A stretch of DNA of 64,000 nt. Source: Rhodocollybia butyracea. Lineage: Eukaryota > Basidiomycota > Agaricomycetes > Agaricales > Omphalotaceae. The notes below the pieces were generated by a model that was not told the DNA's origin, ran no database searches, and was given only the letters and a program-made list of their open reading frames with translations. The position numbers and the translations under genes are program-made. Position 1 is the first letter of the stretch. Each line of letters starts with the position of its first letter. The stretch is taken from the NCBI GenBank assembly GCA_015501585.1, contig JADNRY010000104.1:1-64000 (forward strand). Reading direction: 5' to 3'. Positions 46,090 to 57,479 of this stretch are shown here, one piece after another.

Positions 46090-47906
46090 TGATAATATGC
46101 TATTTGGCCTAAAATCAGCCTAAGGCATGTAACTGTACATTTTGACATTTTGTACATGTTATACAATGCAATAAGAGAGTTATACGGAGCCCGAGCGTGA
46201 TAGCTGTTGCCAAGGCAAAGAACTTAACAATAATACTAAGCGAGCCATGAAGGTATGCCCACAAGCGTAGCCTAGAGCCAAGCTAGCAAGGATACCTGGG
46301 CTGCCCGGAGATGTAACACTAGATTGTCAATCTAGTTATACCCAAGAGTGTTTACTCTCTAAACTACAGGACATCTTGAAGCAGGATAAGTACTAAGCCA
46401 ACATGTTACTCGAGGGAAGGCATCCCTTGCACTAAGACCCCCAATGAGCTATGTTAAGATGTGGACTTTACAGTCTGTAACAGTGGACCAGAACAATCCT
46501 GAGGAAACCGTAGAGGTCTATTTGTGGCATTGGTCGTAACCATGAAGATGGTAGAAACATGCTTAGTGATTCCATGGAAAGCTATGCGCCGGGATAGCCT
46601 TGGCAAATCAAGATGTTTGATCTTAGAAATTATACACGGGAGGTCTTATCTGTTAAAGCCGACTATCAGGAATCACTTGTAGATACTCAGCACAGTTGCT
46701 TGAGACTATCATAAGTGGTGTCGTTGGAAAGCTAGACAACAGGCCTTCTCGAGAGAATGTTAATTACACTCAGGATGGACAGAACTATCTGAGGAATAGA
46801 ATGAAACTCACCCAAGGGAAACTGGGCGGCAAGTGATCATGAAGCGTAAAGGTACTCCTGACCCCAGAGAATTGTGGAGTATTCAGAGAAACCTCATTTA
46901 AACCTATGTTAATCTTCACAAAATTATATTTTACCTCTGATATATACCCAAGAATGGACTATTTCTTTATCTTGTGTGCCGTGTGTGGGCTGGGGTTTCC
47001 TTTCCAAGCCAGATTCCTCTGTTCCACTCTCTTTCCATCTCTCTCCGTATCTGTTTCATCTATTTTTTGTATTAAACTCTCTCTACTCAGTATATAAGCC
47101 AGACATATTTATTCAATAACTTGCCCTCGACTTGACTGCAAAGACCAGTGCTCCGTGGAATGTCCCCACAGAATCAGTAGTGTGATGCCTCCTGCCTTGG
47201 TTATCTTAAGAAAGTAATAAACTTCACGCGCTTCACAAAGCACATTTATATCTTGATCAAATTTAAGTGTGTAGAGTTCTCTCGAACTCCAGATCAACTC
47301 AAATCTAGTTGCTTCCTTAGAGGGGACAGCTTCTAGTAAGGGATTATTCGGCTCCAGAGTGAAGGTTCCTTAGTTGACTTCTTCACCAAGTTAGATGAGC
47401 CACTAAGATTGTGGTACAAGTTCCTAGTGATTAAGTTCACTCACAATATTGTAGCTTGGCCCAGAGTTTGGTCAAGGACTTTACGGCATCACAGCAGCTA
47501 GTGCCAGAGTTTGCCTATGGTTGTTGACAAACCTCGAGATTACTATTCTAGCTAGAGCCAGAGTTTGCCTAGGAGAATCTTAGTTTCGTTGTATTGGTTT
47601 TGGTTTTGGTTAATTGACTTGGACATACACATCTGGTTCCCTTGTACACTCGTACACCCAACTAGGCTTCTCTCAACTTAGTTCTAAGAGTTGTCTAAGC
47701 TTAGTTACCCACGTTAGCACTACAGTCTTGAACCTGGAGCAGTCGTGTGCATACATCCAATATTACAAGACTTTCCCTTGGGGAATCTCTGACAACCCGC
47801 CCTCGCTCCCTTACATATTGATAGTCTGGTTAGGTGCAGTAGTGTTTTTGTTAGGTTGTTTTATAGCACCTTTCGCATACCTACACATAAATACCCAAAT
47901 ACCGCA
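46090..47906 (+). repeat. LTR-like repeat, copy B
   Basis: About 1.82 kb, the cleanest copy, starting TGATAATATGC and ending AATACCGCA (TG..CA). It is highly similar to copy A along its whole length; most differences I checked are transitions, many at CpG (for example ACGCTAG/ACACTAG, CCAACGAG/CCAATGAG). No internal retroelement region adjoins it on either side, so it is probably a solo LTR. It cuts the right end of the MITE at 45105. Flanking bases do not show a target duplication. Confidence 0.72.
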
Positions 47907-48152
47907 TCTGAGATCTTGGCACTGCTGCTCCAGCAGCCTCATCATTGAGGTGTGAATAGAGAGTAGAAGGCCTGTAACCCTGGCTGTGGGTCAAGTAGCC
48001 CTTTGAGAAGAAGCTGTGTTGCTGGCTGAGCATCAGGTGACCTGCCAGAGCTCAGGACACAGATATAATAATTATCTACTTATTATTATAAGTAACTAGA
48101 TTGTATGATTATTTATTGTTATAACAAGACAGTGCAATAATTATTCTATTGT

Positions 48153-48420
48153 TAGTGTGTGGCACGGGTATGCCGGGTATGGCTGGTTTCCAGGTTGGGT
48201 ACTCTGTCGGGTCTGGGTAGGGTCGAGGTCTGACTACCCGGCACCCGTGAGTGAACCCGAGTCCACCCGGAACACTTAAAATTTTATTTACAAGTACAGC
48301 AATTAATTCACACTTTTAACATTTTTAATTCATTATCACAGCAGGATTTGAACCTGCAGCCTTGTGCTCAGTTCCAAGGGTTTACCCAGCATAGTTAACC
48401 ACTATGCCAACATGGCATTG
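48153..48420 (-). mobile_element. tRNA-derived SINE, copy 1
   Basis: Read on the minus strand, the head holds an A-box-like TGGCATAGTGGTTAACTATG (about 48412-48392) and a B box GGTTCAAATCC (about 48355-48344), spaced as in a pol III tRNA promoter. It does not fold as a functional tRNA because the acceptor ends do not pair. The body continues through a GGGT/ACCC-rich segment to an end reading GTGCCACACACTA (48165-48153). The copy at 60211-60431 shares both the head and this end. Confidence 0.65.
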
Positions 48421-48901
48421 ATATTTCCCAGCTTCAGAAAAATTATATGGGGCAACTGTAAGCCACAATTACCTTGTACTTGCAAGTGTGGGCCATTGCA
48501 CCAAGCGCGTGGCAGGTACGAGTCCATAATATAGAAACCCCTCATTGTGTGCTGCGATGTATCTTTGAGAAACCCCTCAATTCCGTGCCTGGATTGGAAC
48601 ATCTAACACGAACGCTCTCTCAAGAATGAGTCAAAAAGATCAACTTGACTGTAGACACCGGTTTTGTTGCACGTCAGAGATGCAGTATACTGTACATATC
48701 ATTATGTTACTAAAGAGTCATTCCTGGGGCAGATGAGATAACACTTGTTTTTATGGAACAATACTTACCTACTCATCCAGTCTTTCAATTGTCTTGAACC
48801 CAAAGGACGCATTGCACTGGCTGACAGATGCTTTGCCAACTCTCCTCCGACAAGCTTCAAAGCTCATTTCCTCCGTAGATTTCTTTTTAACAAGCTGATG
48901 A

Positions 48902-50010
48902 CCTGAGAAAACACTATATCAACAAATGACCACATGAGATGCCTGGAGGATCTTGGATTCGAGGCTGTGGCTTTGTAGACATGGAACGAGCGAGGAAAAA
49001 TGCGGAAATGAGAAAATCTCGCTTTAAGGCTCTGGCCCTGGTATTGTCTCGGATGTTCTGTACATTTGGGTTATCCATAACCCGAGAAATCACATCCTGT
49101 GGGGCAAGTTCAAGACCAGCCAAGTTTTCATCTCCAAGAAGAAACTTGCTGTTTCGGCTCATTGCCAGCTCATCCTCTTTGTCTTGACCAAAGCATTGGT
49201 TGGAAAATATGGCGGATGCTCCCCAGAATGACTGTGGTTGAGCTGGAGCTTCTGTTACAGCTTGTGGGTCATACGAGTTCCATCCAAAGTACATGTCTGA
49301 AGCTTTTTGGTTACCAAGGTAGTTATAGGCAAATTGTCTACATGTAAATGTCCACAATAGCAGAGCTCACACTGGGCATAACACCAAATCTAGGGACTGA
49401 AGCCAACTTCAGTTTATCTGCTTTCTTTAAAGAGCTAGCGATAGCTGTCACCTTGTTTCCAATCTCAAGTGCTGCCATCTTCACTTCAGTCTCCTTCCAT
49501 GCTTTTTCCTCTGCTTCTTCCCTCCACTTCCTCCCGTTGATGATTGTAGCCAAGCTGTTTAATGTGTTCAGCCTCTTCACAAGCTTTTTGCAGCCTCCGA
49601 AGCAACTAGACTAACTTTTGATCTTTGCCTCCAAAACCTGCACTACCAGTGCTTCCGGCTGAGTTGAGGCATGTAGCACCTGATGTACTAGCTATAGGGT
49701 GAACTGCAGTGGAGGAGGTTGCTGCATGCAGTACAGGAGCGGCAATTGGATCAGCGCAGTGGCAGAAGAACAAGTACAACCAATGATGGGAGAAGAAATC
49801 CACGGAGTAGATGGCGCTGATGGTTTTGGTGTGAACAGCTTGGAGAATGGTTCAGAAAGGTCCTCTTCAACGGCTTCTTTTGGAACTGCTGAAGTATCAA
49901 CACCTTAACAATGATACCTTGTGGGAACCTGGTGAAGTTCACTATTCACCATATATATTGGGTTAAATGACACCTACTTGGCAGTGTCTTCTCTGACGCA
50001 CTTCACCAGT
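48902..50010 (-). pseudogene. Decayed multi-exon gene, unrecognised
   Basis: Coding-like minus-strand blocks with changing frames: about 50090-49970 (YSSHVAELYKEELVKCVRE), 49900-49760 (VDTSAVPKEAVEEDLSEP), 49750-49630, 49580-49345 (a charged helix, REEAEEKAWKETEVKMAALE), and 49300-48914 (ASDMYFGWNSYDP.. to a stop at 48916). Some joins fit GT..AG introns, but at least two frame changes near 49730 and 49610 do not, so the gene looks broken. I do not recognise the family. Confidence 0.4.
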
Positions 50011-50812
50011 TCCTCTTTGTAAAGTTCAGCAACATGGCTTGAGTACTTCTGTTTGTATCGATATCAGTATCGGTCAACAGCTCTCAGCAGTGCTAGTGAT
50101 TGTCCACTGTGCTCAGTGAAAGTCGGTAGCAGACTAATTTCCTCTGGTTTTCATGTTCCATAACTGAGCAAGTTGCCATGAATCCAAATTTGTTCAGCTG
50201 CTAATGATCAGTTTGTATTTTCAAATCAACGAAGTTATGTTTAGTGTGGGTAGATAGCCAATAGTTGCATTCTCAGTGCTGCACGCAAGGCAAAATAGCA
50301 GCGAGAAATGGAGCTGATGAAGACAAACAGAAAAGGAACATTGATGGGCAAAAGAGAGCATGAAGGGAGATGAGCAACCGGGAGGTCACATGGCAAGCAC
50401 TTTGACATCCCAAATATATCAAAACTAATCTCCTTATTAGGTCAACCCGATTTAGACAAGAAGAAGCTTAATTTGGACAAATTCTCACGCGAAACCCGCC
50501 ATAAGGACGAGCCTTCATTTCATTCAGGACTCGTAATATCAACTTGGGACTCAAGTACTTACAGAATACACATAAGTTAATGAGGTAAATGCCCACTGTT
50601 TTTCTGAGCTACTTACTGGTATAATTAGATGAAGAATACCAGAAAGATAGACTTATTGACACTGGGAACTTTTTTAGAATGTTGTATTTATGTGTAACAT
50701 TAATTATGCAAGAGTACAGTACTACAACTGAAAGGAGCAAGGGAAAGGGGCAACTGTAACCAGTTAACTAAGTAGCAGCTAGAGACACTTCAGGCAACCA
50801 CTTTTTTAGTCT

Positions 50813-52919
50813 TATTAGTTTACACTTTTGTTACATTGACCTGACTAAAAAGACTCAAAGTCCCTGGCAAATCCAAGGTGCCTTGGTCATGTCCAGGATG
50901 GCTTGGTCATGTCCAGGGAAGTGGGTCATGTCCAAGCAAGTAGGCCATGACCTGGTCACCTGGGTCAAGTTGGTCATGACCAGGGGTAGGATAGGGTACC
51001 TTGTGGGAGAGGAGGGAGACCTCTTGGGAGGGGTGTGGAACTTCCAGGGTAGGAGTAGGGGGTACAGTGGGGGTGACAGAGGGAGAGTAGAGGGTGCTGA
51101 GGAAGGAGTAGGAGATGCTTGGAAAGCAGTATAAAATGCTTTGGGAGAGATGTCAGCCTCCAGAGTGGAATAAGATGATGCAGGAGAGATGTCAGTTTAC
51201 ATGTGAAGTGTGTGCAACCTTGGGGAGTGTTTCGGTGGGCTAATTGCAGGTACATGGGGCAGTGGGAAGAGAAGGGAAGCTGCTGGCTCATGCTGAGTTG
51301 GATCTGGCCAAGGACAGCTTGGACATGACCTGGGGCAACTTGGACATGACCAAGGTTAGGTTGGACATGACCAGGGGCAACTTGGACATGACCAAGGTTA
51401 GGTTGGACATGACCAAGGTTAGATTGGACATGACCAAGGTTAGGTTGAACATGACCAAGGTCAACTTGGACATGACCAAAGTTAGGTTGGACATGACCAA
51501 GGTTAGATTGGACATGACCAAGGTCAACTTGGACATGACCAAGGTTAGGTTGAACATGACCAAGGTCAACTTGGACATGACCTGGGGCAACTTGGACATG
51601 ACCAAGGTTAGATTGGACATGACCAAGGTTAGGTTGGACATGACCAGGGGCAACTTGGACATGACCTTGGACATGACCAAGGTTAGGTTGAACATGACCT
51701 TGGACATGACCAAGGTTAGGTTGGACATGACCTTGGACATGACCAAGGTTAGGTTGGACATGACCTTGGACATGACCAAGGTTAGGTTGGACATGACCAA
51801 GGTCAACTTGGACATGGCCAAGGGCAACTTGGACATGGCCAAGGGCAACTTGGACATGGCCAAGGGCAACTTGGACATGACCAAGATCAGGTTGGGCATG
51901 ACCAAGGTTAGTTTGGACATGTTCAAGATTAAGTTGTACATCATTTAAGGCATTTTAAAAATTACTATATTAGGAAAATTTTAAATTTCTATAGTGGCTG
52001 AGGTCAAAGCTGTTTTTATTACCAAATTAGGCAATTATCAAACACTTATGTTTTTCTCATAGTTAGACACATTTGGTATTTTTGATAAATTACTATATTA
52101 GGCAATTTTCTTTCAATAGAGTTTTATTTCTTAATTAGGCAATTTCAAAAGTTTGCAGTGGATGAGGTCAAAGCTGTTTTCATTGCCTAATTAAGAAGTG
52201 ACAAATCTTTTGCAGTGGATGAGGCCAAAGCTGTTTTTATTACTTAATTGAGAAATCACAAACTTTTTGCAGTGGATGAGGTCAAAGCTGTTTTCACTAC
52301 CTAATTGGGAAATGGCCAAACTCACCACAAAAACTGTCTGGACTCTATCCATGAGGACAAGAACTTGTAGTAGGCATCCAGACCCCTTCTCCATACATAG
52401 AACAGGTGGCTTACCCCAAATGAAGGCAATCCTGTGGTGGGAAGGGGTTGGATTGCAAAATATTTTTTGGATGACCTTTGATTTTAGTGGATGAGAACAA
52501 AGCTGTATGTCCATAAAAGGAAATTAATGAAAAGAGGTGAGTCTAAAGATTGCTTGATATAACATGCAGATTGACATGGATAAGGCTGATCCTTTTCATC
52601 TCCTGATACCCTGATATGCTCTCTACCTTTTCTGGGTCTCTGATATATTTAGATGTCCCATGGGAGATCAGTTCTTATTGATCTTTCAAATTTCCCATCA
52701 AAAACCCCCATTTTTTCGAAACTAAAGGATAAGTATCAGAGTATCCAAGGCAGTGGGGGCCACAGGCTTCTATGGCATTGTACCCTGACATTTCTACCAC
52801 TCAGGAGTACTTCACACTGTCCTGAGAGAGTGGGTAATAACTGTTCTCTGTATATGTGTGCATAAATTTTGCTTTTTGGCCTATTAAATCATTAATAGAG
52901 GCAGCTGTAGGGCGGAGAT
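50813..52919. repeat. Giant palindrome, left arm
   Basis: The left arm of a very long inverted repeat. Its reverse complement is found at 53146-55461. Outside the minisatellite the arms are nearly identical: the longest shared reading frames in the arms (107 and 70 codons at 52191-52514 and 52653-52865) are identical in translation. One short 20 bp insertion (ATGGCTTGGTCATGTCCAGG near 50896) is specific to this arm. The arm contains a 21 bp minisatellite (51300-51940) and an inner region (51950-52915) with repeated CTTTGACCTCATCCACTGCA-like words in alternation with TTACCTAATT-like words. Long terminal inverted repeats with internal tandem repeats are typical of foldback elements. Confidence 0.93.
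51300..51940 (+). repeat. 21 bp minisatellite, left arm
   Basis: Tandem units built on GGACATGACCAAGGTTAG (21 bp period) with TGGGGCAAC, AGGGGCAAC and AAGGTCAAC variants and some shorter 12 bp units, giving 21+12 bp alternation at 51655-51790. Because the period is a multiple of three and lacks stops, both strands stay open (LDMTKVR heptads on plus; MSNLTLV heptads on minus). Neither has the character of a real protein. Each unit carries the near-palindrome GGWCATGWCC. Confidence 0.95.
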
Positions 52920-53145
52920 TGGGTTCAAAATTGAGGAGCAGTGTCCCAGGATATGATATAGCATATCTATGACAAAATATTCCTACTGTATCATGTTCAA
53001 GATATGATGATAAGTTTGACACAAGGATCAGACACTTAAGAACCCAGGACTACTGGTACATCAAGGTAAGACAAGGGTAGGTCAAGAAAAGGCTCTGGCA
53101 TCAATCTATATTATACTAGCATGCTATATGCTAAGCTAGACAGTC
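52920..53145. other. Centre of the giant palindrome
   Basis: A 226 bp unique spacer between the arms with no gene or recognised element. It is AT-rich with a few small palindromes such as TAGCATGCTA (53117-53126). Confidence 0.85.
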
Positions 53146-55461
53146 ATCTCTGCCCTACAGCTGCCTCTATTAATGATTTAATAGGCCAAAAAGCAAAATT
53201 TATGCACACATATACAGAGAACAGTTATTACCCACTCTCTCAGGACAGTGTGAAGTACTCCTGAGTGGTAGAAATGTCAGGGTACAATGCCATAGAAGCC
53301 TGTGGCCCCCACTGCCTTGGATACTCTGATACTTATCCTTTAGTTTCGAAAAAATGGGGGTTTTTGATGGGAAATTTGAAAGATCAATAAGAACTGATCT
53401 CCCATGGGACATCTAAATATATCAGAGACCCAGAAAAGGTAGAGAGCATATCAGGGTATCAGGAGATGAAAAGGATCAGCCTTATCCATGTCAATCTGCA
53501 TGTTATATCAAGCAATCTTTAGACTCACCTCTTTTCATTAATTTCCTTTTATGGACATACAGCTTTGTTCTCATCCACTAAAATCAAAGGTCATCCAAAA
53601 AATATTTTGCAATCCAACCCCTTCCCACCACAGGATTGCCTTCATTTGGGGTAAGCCACCTGTTCTATGTATGGAGAAGGGGTCTGGATGCCTACTACAA
53701 GTTCTTGTCCTCATGGATAGAGTCCAGACAGTTTTTGTGGTGAGTTTGGCCATTTCCCAATTAGGTAGTGAAAACAGCTTTGACCTCATCCACTGCAAAA
53801 AGTTTGTGATTTCTCAATTAAGTAATAAAAACAGCTTTGGCCTCATCCACTGCAAAAGATTTGTCACTTCTTAATTAGGCAATGAAAACAGCTTTGACCT
53901 CATCCACTGCAAACTTTTGAAATTGCCTAATTAAGAAATAAAACTCTATTGAAAGAAAATTGCCTAATATAGTAATTTATCAAAAATACCAAATGTGTCT
54001 AACTATGAGAAAAACATAAGTGTTTGATAATTGCCTAATTTGGTAATAAAAACAGCTTTGACCTCAGCCACTATAGAAATTTAAAATTTTCCTAATATAG
54101 TAATTTTTAAAATGCCTTAAATGATGTACAACTTAATCTTGAACATGTCCAAACTAACCTTGGTCATGCCCAACCTGATCTTGGTCATGTCCAAGTTGCC
54201 CTTGGCCATGTCCAAGTTGACCTTGGTCATGTCCAACCTAACCTTGGTCATGTCCAAGGTCATGTCCAAGTTGACCTTGGTCATGTCCAACCTAACCTTG
54301 GTCATGTCCAATCTAACCTTGGTCATGTCCAATCTAACCTTGGCCATGTCCAAGTTGCCCCAGGTCATGTCCAACCTAACCTTGGTCATGTCCAAGTTGA
54401 CCTTGGTCATGTCCAACCTAACCTTGGTCATGTCCAACCTAACCTTGGTCATGTCCAAGTTGACCTTGGTCATGTTCAACCTAACCTTGGTCATGGCCAA
54501 TCTAACCTTGGTCATGTCCAAGTTGCCCCTGGTCATGTCCAACCTAACCTTGGTCATGTCCAATCTAACCTTGGTCATGTCCAAGTTGACCTTGGTCATG
54601 TCCAACCTAACCTTGGTCATGTCCAAGGTCATGTCCAAGTTGACCTTGGTCATGTCCAACCTAACCTTGGTCATGTCCAATCTAACCTTGGTCATGTCCA
54701 ATCTAACCTTGGCCATGTCCAAGTTGCCCCAGGTCATGTCCAACCTAACCTTGGTCATGTCCAAGTTGACCTTGGTCATGTCCAACCTAACCTTGGTCAT
54801 GTCCAACCTAACCTTGGTCATGTCCAAGTTGACCTTGGTCATGTTCAACCTAACCTTGGTCATGGCCAATCTAACCTTGGTCATGTCCAAGTTGCCCCTG
54901 GTCATGTCCAACCTAACCTTGGTCATGTCCAATCTAACCTTGGTCATGTCCAAGTTGCCCCAGGTCATGTCCAAGCTGTCCTTGGCCAGATCCAACTCAG
55001 CATGAGCCAGCAGCTTCCCTTCTCTTCCCACTGCCCCATGTACCTGCAATTAGCCCACCGAAACACTCCCCAAGGTTGCACACATTTCACATGTAAACTG
55101 ACATCTCTCCTGCATCATCTTATTCCACTCTGGAGGCTGACATCTCTCCCAAAGCATTTTATACTGCTTTCCAAGCATCTCCTACTCCTCCCTCAGCACC
55201 CTCTACTCTCCCTCTGTCACCCCCACTGCACCCCCTACTCCTACCCTGGAAGTTCCACACCCCTCCCAAGAGGTCTCCCTCCTCTCCCACAAGGTACCCT
55301 ATCCTACCCCTGGTCATGACCAACTTGACCCAGGTGACCAGGTCATGGCCTACTTGCTTGGACATGACCCACTTCCCTGGACATGACCAAGGCACCTTGG
55401 ATTTGCCAGGGACTTTGAGTCTTTTTAGTCAAGTCAATGTAACAAAAGTGTAGACTAATAG
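53146..55461. repeat. Giant palindrome, right arm
   Basis: Reverse complement of 50813-52919, with a longer minisatellite. The outer boundary is at TAGACTAATAG (55451-55461), matching CTTATTAGTTTA at 50811-50822 on the left. It is directly followed by another element whose inverted end begins at 55456. Confidence 0.93.
54130..54990 (-). repeat. 21 bp minisatellite, right arm, with 369 bp tandem duplication
   Basis: Same repeat family as the left arm, but about 230 bp longer. A 369 bp block (17 units of 21 bp plus 12 bp) occurs twice in tandem; for example TGTCCAAGGTCATGTCC is at 54251 and again at 54620. Order and variants of units differ from the left arm, which instead has the 12+21 bp alternation and a run of GGACATGGCCAAGGGCAAC units. 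Confidence 0.93.
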
Positions 55462-56030
55462 CTACGGTCAGTTCTAAGAATCGCATGCGATTCACCAAGC
55501 GATTCTGGAGCGATTCTGGAGCGATCCAAAACACCAGGACCACCTCAGAATCGCGATTCAACTTTGACCGATGAAAGGCAAGGTCCGATTCATGCTGGCG
55601 ATTCTGACTTGGATTCTGGATCCGTTGTCACATCACATGCTTCAATCACCTCAAGCGCCGCAACTCTTACTTTACTTCTTAATCAACAGTTCCCTTTGTT
55701 TTCATTCCTGCGCTTATTTAAACAGAGTACACAAGATCCCAGAAACACATTGCCAAAGGAGGCTCAAAAAAGCGAGTTTTTCACCATTGGACACACATAT
55801 TCAACTTGTTTCTGATGGTATCTATCCCTCTACTAAATCCTCTGACATCTCCACCAGAGCATCTTCATTTAGGTGACTAGCGGCAAGTAAACGAGTGTTG
55901 ATAGCTCAAATAATACCCGTGTTCCCAAACATGGGCCTAATTCACCTTGCCCGCGATTCTGGATGTGATTCTGGAGCTGAATCCATTTGCTGGATCGCTA
56001 CCTCAATTTAAGAACTGACCGTGGCTATTA
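55456..56030. mobile_element. MITE with TAATAGCYACGGTCAGTTCT inverted ends
   Basis: The left end TAATAGCTACGGTCAGTTCT (55456-55475) and right end AGAACTGACCGTGGCTATTA (56011-56030) are inverted repeats with one mismatch. Subterminal GCGATTCTGGAG words occur at both sides (55500-55525, 55954-55975). No transposase. A direct target duplication is not visible. It abuts the giant palindrome on its left and a gene fragment on its right. Confidence 0.7.
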
Positions 56031-56406
56031 TCTTGCAATCATTGCCTCTCGTTTCACTACTGGTGATGTCGCCAGGCAAGCGGCGGTTGACGAATACATG
56101 CTACTCGCGGAGGGCCGACGTCGTTTATTCAAGGGATTTGAAGACTCCAAGCCTGACAGAGTGGGCTTGGATGAGTTCAGACTAACTCTCCCCATTGCAG
56201 TGCAACCGGCGGAGTTTCCCTTGATGCATATGACCGAGGAGGGAGACGTAGTAATTATGCCACCCAAAGAGGTGATTATAGTCACAGGCCCTTCGAAGAC
56301 TCACAGACCTTATGGCATGCCGGGCTCGCACATCAAGATTGGAAAAAGTCGGTCAGGTAAAAGCTGTCCAGCGCACCGTACGTGGGTGAGAAGGGCGTTG
56401 GCATGA
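56022..56406 (+). pseudogene. 3' part of an unrecognised gene, 5' end disrupted by MITE
   Basis: An open frame ending at TGA 56404-56406 is coding in character from about 56022 (YYLAIIASRFTTGDVARQAA, then FRLTLPIAVQPAEFPLM, VVIMPPKEVIIVTGPSK). Upstream it runs straight into the right end of the MITE at 55456-56030 with no start codon of its own, so the 5' part is probably lost. I do not recognise the family. Confidence 0.45.
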
Positions 56407-57330
56407 TGAAAGCCTAACTGAGGGCGTGACTGTATGAAGATGTATTCAATATATGTTGTAATTGTATTGTTGATTATCGGATTGTCTGTAATTTGTAAGG
56501 CAAACAAGGTCAAAATAAAATGCCCATTCCTCGCCCTCACCTTCACAACAGTTATGGGTGTGTAACTTCACTCACATCGAATTGGATGTCTATGCCCACT
56601 CTCACCCCGATGCCCCTTGCCAATGCCGATAGAGTTAAACTTGTTCTTTCTAGCCGGATTAGAAGCAGCAGGCCCTTGCTCCCCATATACACAGGGGTGC
56701 TAAATGAGACAGCGGAGATAGTTGATAATCTAAGCTTTCCTGTTGAGCGTGGTCGTTGTTCCGGCTCTTGTATGCATATTACTTACTAAAGCGGAAAGTC
56801 ATTTTTGGGAACGGCTCAGAACTCGAACTCAATCAATCGAAGTGGAACATACATACTCAAACTCAAATTTATTGAACCCTCAACAGAAGTCCCCGTCGTC
56901 ACCCACTGCCACTCATAGACGGCATGCACCGCCCCCCCTCCTAATGCCATCGCTGCCCGACAATGGTAACCATTCAAAAACTTTGGAGACGACGGGGGAG
57001 AGCATGGCCACTTCGGCGGGTCTTGTAGTTCCCGACTGATCCTGGAAGATCGCGACGGCCAATTGGCGGCTGGTGGCAAGATTAACTACTGGCACAAACG
57101 ATGCTTCGTCCCAGCACATTGATCCTTCTGATCTTTGACAGTCACCTAAGTTATCGTGAGTCTCAAGAAAGCTAGATTTGGAGTGGAAAAGCTTCGAGTT
57201 CGAAATCTCGCAAACTTGCGCTGCAGCAGGGCAATTATTTGTAGCCACTATCGATAATCTCAATGTCAGCCGATAGTCGCAGGTACAGTTGATTACCATG
57301 TTAATTAATCTCGTCAAGAGGGTGGATCAA
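56407..57330. other. No supported gene
   Basis: Overlapping ORFs on both strands (for example minus 57317-56913) lack clear splice or family signals. Possibly flanking sequence of the neighbouring broken genes. Confidence 0.35.
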
Positions 57331-57479
57331 GAAGAGCGTCCGTTCAAAGCGAAGAAGAATGATCATAACCAGAGATGAAGCTTAAGAAGTATGTGGGGGT
57401 AGGGGGACCCGTTTGAAACGAAGATGAACCTGATCGGTGTTTCTGCGGCCATGGTGTACTCCCTCCTCTCCATTTCAAA

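Noticed and set aside
48340..48420. Functional tRNA gene on the minus strand
   Set aside because: A and B boxes are present but the acceptor stem does not pair and no cloverleaf forms; better explained as a SINE head.
51300..51940. CRISPR-like array
   Set aside because: Units are contiguous minisatellite repeats without unique spacers, in a eukaryotic genome with no cas genes.
51244..55049. ORFs of 218-310 codons within the palindrome arms as protein genes
   Set aside because: They are built of a 21 bp tandem repeat that is open on both strands, with no domain and no conserved non-repetitive core.
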